Shown in pieces: positions 43,737-53,917 of a DNA stretch of 64,000 bases. How positions within the stretch are numbered: the stretch's first letter is position 1; each line of letters opens with the position of its first letter. Both the position numbers and the translations under genes were made by a program. The notes below the pieces were generated by a model, which saw only the letters and a list, made by a program, of their open reading frames with translations, had not been told where the DNA came from and did no database searches. The stretch is from the NCBI GenBank assembly GCA_039583875.1, contig CM077151.1, positions 112,858,609-112,922,608 of the forward strand, written 5' to 3'. The stretch comes from Platanthera guangdongensis. Its lineage: Eukaryota > Streptophyta > Magnoliopsida > Asparagales > Orchidaceae.

Positions 43737-46659
43737 ATGGCGATTATAGCAGGAGCTCTAGCCGCTATGAAGTTTGACACTGGATTTGATGTCGACTTCG
43801 AATCGTTCCAGCACTCGGATCCAATCTTTTTATATATTTTGGAACTTCTGGAAGAACAGAATCTGAAGAACCTGATGACTACAAGGATAAAGTTGGCAGG
43901 AATAGAAATCAGAGAATGGGTCTATACTTCATCTACTTCTGAAGACAATACTATGACAGGATCAATCGCGGGTAACACTGTCTCCTTAACTCCCGCGGTT
44001 TTAACTGAAATCTTTGGTTTGACAAATGGCGAAGAGGAATTATAAATTGATTTTGACGAGCTTGATATGATGCTAAATTTGATGGGTTATGCTGGTGGCA
44101 ACCCAAATAAATTGTTGAAGAAGTAATTATCTGCAGCATACAAGTTTCTGGTAGGCATTGTTGGGAAGGTCTTGCTTGGCAAGCATACTGCCCATGACTA
44201 CATCACAAGGCATCAGTTCTTGGTCATGTGTGCAGTAATAAATAAGAAGCAAGTGGACTGGGCTCAGATCCTCTTTGATCTGATAAAAAAGAAAAATAAT
44301 AAGAAAGAAGTGTGTTTTGGAAGGATCCTAGGGATTTTTCTCAAGGAAAAGGCTGCTGAATCACTGGTCTCCAAGACCATATTCATCAATGCCAGTAAAA
44401 GGCTCACCTGTGCCTTATTTGGCAGGTGGGAGAGGACAATAACCAAGCCCACTAAGGATTCTACCTCTTCCACTCCAGCTTTTGAAGGCACCAGGGCTGT
44501 TAAAGCCACTCCCCAACCTACTGAAGAGATTCATCCAACACCACCATCTCTTTCAGCCCCCCTTCCAGCAACAACAATTCCTTCCTCTCCCATTATTTCT
44601 TCAACACCCCAATCACAACAACATACTCATGTTCCTACTCCACCTCCATCTCAACATGCTTCACCAGCTACATCTCCACCGATTGACATCACTGACATTC
44701 CATTTTCCCCTCGTCAAGACAATCAACCACCCACACCTCCTGATTCCCCTATGACACTTACATTCTTACACCACCACAATCTCCTCTTCCCCCACATCTC
44801 TCTTCAATACCATCTTACCATCTACCAATAGACACCATCATGCAAGATGCCACCCATCCATCCCCATCAACATCTACCATCACTCCAGATGTTCACATAC
44901 CTGATGCTCCACTTTCTACCCCTCCCATAGTTCCCACTTCTACACCTTCTGCAACACAATCTACCACTCCATCATTGGACCACTCCACCATATCTTCTAT
45001 CATTTCCATAATCACTCCCCTCCTCAAGTCCCTTATAGCAGAGGCCATTACACCTCTTGCTACCACCATCTCCTCTCTCTCTCTGCCCAAATCTTTGCTC
45101 TTACTGCTGCCCCATCCTCAGCCAGGGGCCTGGCCTCAGTTCCCACTAACACCAGGCAAGGGGAGATGCTTGATGATGAAGCAGCAGCTACAGCTCCAGA
45201 GGCTTCAGCTCCAGCTCCAGCAGCAGATGCTCCAGCTTTAGCAATAATAGCAGAGTGTACAGAATACATAGATAAAGATTTGATTGATTTTATTGAAACT
45301 GATATGAATTTTGATGACTCAGACTCTGAAGAGCCTAATACTGTTGGTGATTTCATTCTAAATCCCACAGTTAATTTAGAACATTTGTTGAGTATTTTTG
45401 ATACTGTACATTTGCATTACCTTCCAGCTGAGATCACTAAGCCATCCTTGGCTATTATACCATACACCTCCCCCATCTCTTCAGAAGTTGCTAAGCAACT
45501 TAGGGACAGTTTTGCTATTACACAGTCAGCAGTCACTCCACCTCCAAAAGTAGTAGCTATTCCCCTTACTTCAATAATATCTTCAGCACCAACTTTTGTA
45601 ATGGATGACTCTCCCATGCCAGATCTAGATGAACTGATCTTGGCAGATATTGCAGATGAAAATAAGGCAGTAGCTGAAAGCTCTATCTAAATTAGTTCTA
45701 ATTCTGTTGTAGCTTCTCCTCCAACTCCTACTGAAACTCCTACTCCTGCTCCAGAAAAGTCTGCTAATTCTACTAAAGCTTTGAAAGCTCTGGATGATCT
45801 ATATGATAACCCTCAGGATTCTGACAATGATGATGATGAGGATGAGGATGAGGATTCAGATGAGGAGGATGCAAAGACGAAGAAGCAAGTATCAAAGAAA
45901 AGAAAAGCTCCTCCTGCTCCTGCTCCTAAGCCTAATCCAAACAATGACACCCCTTACTACATTCTTCAAAAGATAACTCCATACAAAGGGATGTCAGCAT
46001 GGATGTGGCTATCTAAGAATCAGTAAAAGGAAAGGAAGAAGAGTAGAATATACTCTCCTCCAGCAGTTCAAAGGTATAGGAAAGATCCACCACCTCCTCC
46101 TCCTCCTGCAGCTGGTGCTTCTGACTCTAGTTCTCAAAGGTCTGCCCCCATTAAAACATATCAAAGACATCAAGGGAGAACTTATCATGAAAGCATCCAG
46201 CACAGGCAACAACCCTCAGGAAAACAACATCAGTAGCAATATCAACAAGCTGAAAGTCCTAAAAGACCACCCTCTCCTCCTGTTCCTTATGAAGATTCAG
46301 AAACAGCGAAGACAGCTAAAATGGCCAGGTTCCAGCAACTAGTAGTCCTTTCTATGATCAACAAGGCAAAGGCTGAAGGGAAGGATACTTCTGAATACAC
46401 TACAATGTCAAAATACAAGAGAGAAGAACTGAAAAGGTTTGAAAAGGCTAACAAAATTTTTAATGTTGATGATTATATGAAATTACATCCTGAAGCAGTG
46501 GTCCCTGGAGCTACATCTCTGAAGATTATAGGGGCTGCAGACATGACAATGACTATGGAACAAGCTTTAAATCCAAACAGCGAAATAGTCTTTACCAAGC
46601 CAGGAGACAAGGGCAAGGATGTAAAGCATCAGGAGAAGAAGCAGAGAAGTGAAATATGA
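43737..46659 (+). pseudogene. Sirevirus third ORF (env-like position), broken
   Basis: Start proposed at the ATG at 43737 (MAIIAGALAAMKFDTGFDVD), nine bases after a splice-acceptor-like TTTCCCTTTTGCAG. The first 350 codons are globular (LTPAVLTEIFGLTNGEEEL, a stop at 44043-44045, HDYITRHQFLVMCAVINKK, FGRILGIFLKEKAAE). A long Pro/Ser/Thr-rich region (44500-45160), acidic stretches and KKQVSKKRKAPP follow; the C-terminus is charged (YTTMSKYKREELKRFEKANK). At least five stops and two frame changes (near 44770 and 45110). The position between pol and the 3' LTR equals the env-like ORF of sireviruses. I see no clear signal peptide or membrane segment, so envelope function is not shown. Confidence 0.72.
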
Positions 46660-46822
46660 ACCATCTTATTTCTGTCTTTCTATCTTAAACTGTTTCATAT
46701 TGTCTGAACAAAGCTTTTGTGTAAATATATCTGCTGCATGTGTTAATTATCTCTGCCAGATATATCTTTTTCTTGCTTTTTTTACTTTATGTTTTTTTTT
46801 GAGTCTATTAGTGACCTCACCC

Positions 46823-46836
46823 AAATATTGGGAGAT
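46823..46836 (+). promoter_or_regulatory. Polypurine tract of sirevirus
   Basis: AAATATTGGGAGAT directly precedes the 3' LTR start at 46837, the usual copia PPT position. Confidence 0.7.
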
Positions 46837-48805
46837 TGTTGGATCCCTAGTTTGATTTGGGCTAGGTTCACTAACTTAGGATTATGTGACCCAAGATGTA
46901 TAGCTAGGGTCAAAGTTGTGTCCTAGAGTTTAAGCCAAGTCCTTAGTAACAACATCACATGGACAAGCCTTCATCAGACTACCAGAGATTCAGAGATTGC
47001 TCAAGAAGCTAGGTAAAATGAGTTCGACGTTCGTCGAACTCAGGTCGACGATAGTCGTTCTCAGCTCGATGATCTTAGAGAAATATTCTCTGAGCTGAGC
47101 TCGATGAACTTCAGTCACAGATCGACGATCCTTGGATTCCACCTTCAGAATTCTAAGTCCAGAATCATTTTCAGCTCGACGAATTCAAGGTTCTCCAAAC
47201 TTAGCTCGACGAACAATCATTCTTTGGTCGACGAATCTTTGGACTACTACAACATTCTGTCGAGACTATGTTCTCTAGTCTAAGGTCGACGAACTCAGTT
47301 CTCTGCCCGACGAATTCTGGAACCAGAAGACTTATGTCGACACTCAGAGTATATGTGGACATCAACTAAGTCGACACTAGAAGAATTTGTGTCGACATCC
47401 AGATCATCAGTCGACATTATGGAAAGGCTATGTCGACACCACACAGAAGACTTGTGTCGACACACAGGAGTAATTGTGTCGACACAGAATATTTGACAAC
47501 TCCAGAATAATTGCTGAACTCCAGTCGACGAACACATTTACCAGCTCGACGAATAGGCAAAGATCAAAAGAGACAGCAGTTCAGTTTCCAGCTCGACGAT
47601 CATGGAACTCAGCTCGACGAACATAAGCCGTCTGGTCCACGAATACAGCATCTCAGCTCGACGAACTGTGGACTCAGTTCGACGAATTCTGCCAACTGTT
47701 CGATGATTCCAGATTTAGTTATTTTCGGCCTTCTGTCCCCCCTCTAATGCGATAATTCCTGAGTAATTAATGCTCTAACATTCTCTGAATGTATCCGTTA
47801 GAAGGAGCATTAATTATGGTCTTCTCCAGGATTATTGCTTGCCGTTTTTCCACGGGATAGTTGGGGAAATATATCAATTTCGATTATTCTCAAGCCTGTC
47901 AGCATTAATTACAGAGGCAATCAAATTTCTGAAAAGACAGAGAAGAAGAGAATAACATATACACAGGGACATACAGACTTACAGAAGAGAATCAAGTACA
48001 ATTGAGAAAGCTTCACACAGAGCACAACTTACTGAGAAGGATACTGAGACACAGAGAAAAAATATTCAGTCTTGGATAATCTGCTCTGAAAAAGAAGAAG
48101 CATTCTCTGATACACAGAAGTTCTTGACCAGAAGCTCATCAGCACTTGAAGAAGAAGAACAACAATACCTATATCAAGAGTCTTCTCTCTTCAAGTACTC
48201 CAGGACACTTCAAAAGAGCAACTTCAGTTCAATCTGTCAAAGAAGTTCCTGAAGACTTTTGCTGATCAAGGATTCAGTTTGAAGACCTATCACCCTGAAT
48301 CTTTGCTCTTAGTTTTCCCTGATCCATTCTACATCTCAGGGGGAGCCATAGGCTATAATCAAATCCACAGTCTTCTCAGTTGTATGTTGAGAAAGAGAAG
48401 ACAAAATCATCTCTCATCCCCACCTCTGTAAAGGGTTGTCATCTCCCTTCAAAAGTGATTCCTTGGTTGCAAGTCTCTGATCAAAAGGCTTGGGTTGGTT
48501 TTTGAGCACCTGATCAAAAGCTCATTGGTGTCAGGCACCTGATCAAAAATCCGAGTGGATTCCTACCAAGGGTGGTAGAAGAGTGGATGTACCCAGGTTG
48601 GGGAACCACTATAAAATTCTTGTGTCATCTGGTTGCCTCATTTTTGTGTGTTCTTGTTGTACTTGTGCTTTAGCTTTATTGTTTGCTAGTCCATTAAATT
48701 CTGCACTTTTAATTTATAGCAAAAGTTGTAATAACTGTTAATAATTTTTTAAGAATACTCTATTCACCCCCCTCTAGAGTATTTTAGATCTAACTCTCAC
48801 TTTCA
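46837..48805 (+). repeat. 3' LTR of sirevirus
   Basis: Collinear with 35969-37969 with few substitutions; array at 47020-47710, first hairpin at 47020-47041 identical to that of the 5' LTR. It ends CTTTCA at 48805. Confidence 0.92.
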
Positions 48806-49111
48806 ACTTTTTCTGCATCAACATTATATACATGTTTTTACCGGGGATACATTGTATCGAACTAAAGGAAACCTCACTCTCTCCACCCATCGGTGGGTGT
48901 TTCCAAGCTAACATGCAAAAATAAGGACTTCACTTGTCCAAGAGGAGAATCATTACCCTTTAAGTTCTCCTGAGCACCATGAATCAAAAATCCAACCAGA
49001 TAGAAAGAACCGCACTGGGCTGCTCTTCGTGGATCTGGACTCGGCTAGAGATTTGGAGCTACAAAGCTTTGGCAATGGCGGAGAACTCCTTCTTCCTCCT
49101 CCTTAGCTCTC
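48806..49111 (-). repeat. Tekay-type LTR fragment, left piece
   Basis: Similar to 12890-13180: ACATGTTTTTACCGGGGATAC, ACTTCACTTGTCCAAGAGGAG, CATTACCCTTTAAGTTCTCC, GTGGATCTGGACTCGGC and GATTTGGAGCT, then CTTCTTCCTCCTCCTTAGCTC. It continues at 55510 after the Athila-like insertion. Its left edge abuts the sirevirus LTR. Confidence 0.68.
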
Positions 49112-50698
49112 TGATGCTAAAGATCACGGCAGTGAACCGGTCGCACAAGTAATATAACATGGGCGAGTTTTCCCAAGTATCGATCTCTCAAGGAACACAG
49201 TAAGGTGGAGTTAATTTCGAGGAGGACTTGAGATTGAAGTCCTTAGGTCGGAGTTAACTAAGGGGGGTTTTGATATTTGCGGAAAAAGAAAGTAAAAATC
49301 TAACAACTACTCCTATGCAACGCCGCTATGCGATGCTTTGCCAGGCGGGATGGAAGACTAGTCGGGCCGCTATGCACCGAATCACTAGGCGGATGGGCGA
49401 GTAGGCTTGCGGATGAGGTGATGAGAATGGCGGAATGAGGGTCGTGAGCACCTCTTCGATACGCACGCCACTAGTAATTGCTAGTTCGGCAAGGGTGGAT
49501 GGTGGTGGATGAAATATGGCGCTACTCGAGCAACTTAGGCAGTAAAATGAAATAGGAATCACATAGACATGAAACACATAACATATACAACCAAAGTGCA
49601 CTTCATTAATATAAATAGATTTAAACACCAATATTTAACAAGAAAGCAAGAACAAGTCAAGAGATCAACCGAATCCGAAGTCTTGCTGAGGATTCACGGT
49701 TGGAATCGTCGGGTTGTCAATCCACGTCCAAGCTTGGTCCTCAACTGCGTCCGGGGTAGAGAAGGGCTGTCAGCACCTTCCAATGGCCCGTCTTCTACGT
49801 GTCACGATAGCGAACGAAAGTTGCAAGCTTCACTTTTGCTTGTTGGCGATGGAGTCAAACCCTACTTGAAGCTCACAGATGAAGGAGAAGGCCGAGAGGA
49901 AGCTCCGGCTTGGATTAGGCGGTGAAAGCTTGCCCGGAGCACCTCCCTAGGGTGGAAGATGATGAAAAACGGCGGAGAAGGTGGAAAACGGCGGAGAAAT
50001 GTCGAGCTCCGGATTCTTTCAGCGATTCTCCCGGATTAGGGCGAGACCTGCATATTTATAGAAAATAGAAATAAACAATGCGCACGATCACTGGCGCACG
50101 ACCAGTGGTCGTGTGCGCTATGTCCAGAGATCGTGCGCACTGACATGGCAGATTAGGAAGAAGAACTGGGATAACGCGCATGAGCAGTGGCGCACGACCA
50201 GTGTTCGTGCGCACTAAGTTAAATGGTCGTGCGATTACCCCAGATAGGACTCCAGAAAAGAGGAATCAATGCACACGATCAATTGTGCACAACCGGTGGT
50301 CGTGCGCACTAGGTCCAATGGTCGTGCGATTACCCCAGGCAGATTTTGGAAAACGAAGAGTAGTGCGCACGATCATGGGCGCACGACCAGTGGTCGTGCG
50401 CATTAGATCCCATGATCGTGCGCAATATTCCTATTTCACAACCATCCCAGAACACGCACACGACCCCTGTTCCGATAGGAAATACAAATCACTAATTTGT
50501 GCAGACATTCCAGGCAATCACAAAAAGGAGTACAAACAATAAAAGTAACAAAATACACAACCACGAGTATAAATGTGCACTTACTCAAAAAAAGGACATA
50601 ATAACAAATATGAACAAATAAAGCTCTAAAGTGAAGTGCATCAACGAGAAAACAAGCCCAAATGAGTCCGAAAATAGGTATATAAAATGTACTCATCA
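49112..50698 (-). repeat. 3' LTR of the Athila-like element
   Basis: TGATGCTAAAGATCACGG at the inner side of the pair, ACTCATCA at the outer. TATA-like box (minus ATATTTATAG reversed to CTATAAATAT) at 50052-50061; palindrome array 50080-50424 in U3. A frame over 49569-49925 is preserved in both LTRs but shows no family motif, so I do not call it. Confidence 0.92.
50080..50424. repeat. GCACGACC/GGTCGTGC palindrome array, Athila-like 3' LTR
   Basis: Hairpins GCGCACGACC, AGT, GGTCGTGTGCGC at 50094-50118, with others near 50192, 50280 and 50380 and half-sites GATCGTGCGCA between. It begins about 18 bp upstream of the TATA-like box at 50052, as in the other Athila LTR. Confidence 0.9.
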
Positions 50699-50712
50699 CA
50701 CCCCCAGACTTA
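50699..50712 (-). promoter_or_regulatory. Polypurine tract of the Athila-like element
   Basis: The minus strand reads AAGTCTGGGGGTG directly before the 3' LTR. Similar motifs recur at 51223-51236 and 52133-52147 inside the element. Confidence 0.75.
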
Positions 50713-52466
50713 ACTGTTTGCACGTCCCGAGCAAACAAAATCGAAGCAGATAGGGAAAATTACTAGCTATTAAAGAAATTGCGATACGGAGTACCATGCC
50801 AAGTCGCATGCTCGCACGCGTAAAAATATAATAGAAGAAATTTCTAAGTATGCTGAATAATTTATATTTTTCACAATGCGTATCAACATTTTATTATTAC
50901 TCAAAAATGGAATCACGGTGAATCATCCGGTCACGCGTAGGGAGAAAGTAAACTAATTGCTAAGCGAGCATTGCCAAAGATCGGGGCTCGGGATAACCGC
51001 CAAAGGAATCCACCAATATCGGTGACCATATGCTTGCCCTTTCGCATTCTCTCCACGGCACTGGTTTGGTTCACACACGAATCAATAGGACTTTAGGTAA
51101 AGAGATGGGGCTTGGGATTCCGTGAGGTAAACCAAGATAAACAGGAAGGCTATGCACCTAACCCAAATGAGCTAATCAAAGAAAGAATCCATCAGCTAAC
51201 CAAAATATATGCGGGTACACCACACCCCAAACTTAACTTTTAACAAATGGGTGTGTGCACCGCCTACTCCAAAAATACTCACATCTCAAATAAGATTTTC
51301 AAATTTACTTTTACTTTTCACTTTTTCACAATTAACATCATTTTTTTAACTTTTCTTTTTCTTTTTCAAATTGCTTCTCTTTTAACAATTTCAGCAAAAA
51401 TAAGCTTTGGAGCACATCCACATATTCACATGTAAAAGCACCACATCAACACCCCAACATGAAAAATGTAAAACTCTAAAGCTCGACATGGGAGTGCGAC
51501 TAGGATCGGCTTTGAGGCTTTGGTGAAATCATGGTGGAGCTGAATCAAAAGGAGGGGTAGGAACAACGGGGCTAGCGAGGATAAGATGTTAGGAGTGGTA
51601 CAAAGCTCAACCGGGCCAAAATGATGGCCTACATCCCGCTCACGCATGACTAACCTATACCCATGCTTCAAGAATAGCTTGGGGCAAGTTCTTAGCCAAC
51701 GAGAAAGACTATCCATCCTCCCGACTCGAGCAATACGAACCTAACGGTCGTCTACACACATCCCCAAACTACCGTGGTGTTCACACCGGATTCACCAATT
51801 TTTGAGTAGAATAAAAAGTATTTACGCAATTAGAAAAATATAAAACTATAAGCATACAGAAAAATTAAATCTACTCAAATTTCTACACGAGACGAGAGCA
51901 CTCGACTAGGAGCACAGCAAGGTCAACATTTTACTCCGTCTCACAATCCTATGTCAGCACCATAATTTTCCCAAATCATACAAAAGAAACAAGTTTAACT
52001 CGCAGCACGCAAAAAGCTAAGGACGCACTCATGTGGGTGCAGTGGTGTGTAATACAATGAACTAATCAAAATATAACAATAAAAGCTTCTAGTATGCACA
52101 TGAAATGTGCGCGTGCAATAGGTAACAAATATCTCCCCCAGACTTAAACTAAACTACATAGCATATGATGGAGAAATTAAAATCATAAAGAGCTAAGGGA
52201 AGAGGTTACCCAATGCTCAGCCAGTGAGCATACCAGAAGACGCGTGGAAACCTGAAGCAGGCCCGCCATACGAAGAATCACAACCCCGCCAATGCAATTT
52301 GGCATGAATACCTGCAAGGGTGAGCTCCGCAAAAACAAAACAAAAATATACAAACTACAAAGAAATACTAAAACTAAATAGACATGAAAAACAAAATGCA
52401 GAAAATGAAAGATAAGTACTGGGGTTATTTTCCTCCTAGCACGACTTATTCGGGTACGAAAAGGTT
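50713..52466 (-). other. Non-coding internal region of the Athila-like element
   Basis: 1.75 kb between the ORF stop and the PPT. I see no gene or pol remnant on either strand. It is AT-rich with pyrimidine runs (51300-51390) and has two internal copies of the PPT-like motif (51223-51236, 52133-52147). Confidence 0.6.
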
Positions 52467-53708
52467 CTAGCTAATGGGCCTATGAAAAGAAAAATGCACA
52501 GGTAACTGTTCCAATATCCGTTTCGGTAACCGGTACCGATATGGCGATAGAACAGTTACCCCTCTGCCTAAATAATCATACCTTCTCCTCGTAGGCAGAG
52601 GAAATAGGAAATAGGATGAGGAGGAGGCCTGGTCCTCACTCATCTTATCACAAAAAGTATCCTCGCCTAGCAAGGTATCATCCACCACAAGTTCGCTGGG
52701 GGCGAAGGTGACGGCAGGGGCTTCCACTGTGAAGGAGATAGGAACCTCCTCACACAAGAGGATGCACTCGTCGACAACTTGAGCGCAAGGCTCAACGTCA
52801 ACCCAACTTACCCGTGGAGATTCAACCTGCACAGGCTCAGATAAGGAAGGGGGGTCAAGAAATAAAAGATACGAAGAACATAAAGAAATAATCGGGGGAG
52901 TGAACCCGGTTTCACTCCCCAAAGGCTGAGATAGAAAAATATCGTCAGCAATGTCGACAATGCTACAAGGCTCGGCTGGATCTATAGAGGCCTCCACCAA
53001 GACTTGGACTTCCTCCTTTGGTATCGAGGAAGAATCCTCGACACCAGGAAGGTTGTCCTCCTCCATGGGAGTGGAAACAACCCATGTATCACAAGCCTCA
53101 ACTTGTGTTGCATCGTCGAAAATGTCTTCAGAGACGACTGAAGTAGAATGCACAAAAGGCGGAAGAACTTTGCTTTGATAAAATTCAAGCGCAGGTTCCT
53201 CACAAATAATCGGCTCCACGCTTGGAGATGTATGCACAGGAGAGATGGGCTCAGCCACGTCGAAGCCTAGATCAGCCACACCTCTGGCGGTTGTGTCCAC
53301 ATCATTCCCTTCAACAAATGAAGGTGATAGGGATACATAACCAGATGATGAAGGTGTGCCACCAAGGGTAGGAGTCGGGATGATCCGGATGTCCGGCTCA
53401 TCATCCTCTTCCATAACAGGGAGGTACTCGGCACAATCCTTCGGGACATGATCTGTTCTATGACAATACAAACACTTTCTCCCATTACTCTGCGGTCCTT
53501 GTGGGGCCAGAGAGGAATAAGAGAACGGTGTATGTGGCGAGGACGATTGACCATAAGCTCGGGGCATAGTGTTTGAAGAGCTGTACGAATACAACATCTC
53601 ATGCATTGTGCGCTGAGGCTTATGCTCAATATCTCTCATAGGGCATTCATGACTAGCGTGGGAAGGCTTTCCACACCAACGACATTGGGCATACGAATAT
53701 CCCCACAT
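52467..53708 (-). CDS. Two-zinc-knuckle acidic protein of a non-autonomous LTR element
   Basis: Uninterrupted 413 codons; ATG at 53708, 185 bp downstream of the PBS. Near the N-terminus are two CCHC knuckles: CRWCGKPSHASHEC (residues about 9-22) and CLYCHRTDHVPKDC (about 79-92), spaced by a Ser/Pro/Tyr-rich linker. Residues about 95-370 are strongly acidic and rich in Ser, Pro and Val (MEEDDEPDIRIIPTP, EDIFDDATQVEACD). A basic, aromatic C-terminus (LPTRRRYDYLGRG, YRYRLPKRILEQLP) closes it. CCHC knuckles of this form bind RNA in gag nucleocapsids, but no capsid domain precedes them. It may be a cut-down nucleocapsid or a trans-acting packaging factor; function unknown. It has no close counterpart elsewhere in the window. 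Confidence 0.8.
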   Translation of the reverse strand: MWGYSYAQCRWCGKPSHASHECPMRDIEHKPQRTMHEMLYSYSSSNTMPRAYGQSSSPHTPFSYSSLAPQGPQSNGRKCLYCHRTDHVPKDCAEYLPVMEEDDEPDIRIIPTPTLGGTPSSSGYVSLSPSFVEGNDVDTTARGVADLGFDVAEPISPVHTSPSVEPIICEEPALEFYQSKVLPPFVHSTSVVSEDIFDDATQVEACDTWVVSTPMEEDNLPGVEDSSSIPKEEVQVLVEASIDPAEPCSIVDIADDIFLSQPLGSETGFTPPIISLCSSYLLFLDPPSLSEPVQVESPRVSWVDVEPCAQVVDECILLCEEVPISFTVEAPAVTFAPSELVVDDTLLGEDTFCDKMSEDQASSSSYFLFPLPTRRRYDYLGRGVTVLSPYRYRLPKRILEQLPVHFSFHRPIS

Positions 53709-53893
53709 GGTGTCGAAACAGCAGATTCAAAATAAATTGTGCAAATTACTAAATCCAACAATATATTACTACAATTGCCTAAACAAACAAGAAAAAGGCA
53801 GGCAAAATAGAAATAGAATAAAACAAAAGCAATTTACAAAGGAAAAGGAAAGCAATCTCACATCTCCCTCTCCAGAAACTCACACGACTGTGT

Positions 53894-53911
53894 TCCCCGG
53901 CAACGACGCCA
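53894..53911 (-). promoter_or_regulatory. Primer-binding site, tRNA-Asp (one mismatch)
   Basis: The plus strand equals the tRNA-Asp 3' end except GACGCC where the Athila PBS at 4057-4074 has GGCGCC. It lies six bases from the 5' LTR. Confidence 0.9.
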
Positions 53912-53917
53912 AACACT

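Larger units (their letters stand above)
35969..48805 (+). mobile_element. Sirevirus-like Ty1/copia retrotransposon with env-like ORF
   Basis: LTRs 35969-37969 (2001 bp) and 46837-48805 (1969 bp), both starting TGTTGGATCCCTAG and ending CTCTCACTTTCA, very similar by eye. Initiator tRNA-Met PBS, gag, pol in copia order (protease, integrase, RT, RNase H), a long third ORF and a PPT fit the sirevirus (SIRE/Maximus) group. Flanking pentamers are ACATT and ACTTT, not identical, and the two flanks belong to different elements. Multiple nonsense changes make all ORFs inactive. Confidence 0.88.

Noticed and set aside
49569..49925. Frame of 118 codons in the Athila-like LTR, partly kept at 54374-54691
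   Set aside because: Conserved only because the two LTRs are nearly identical; the length differs between copies and no motif is visible.
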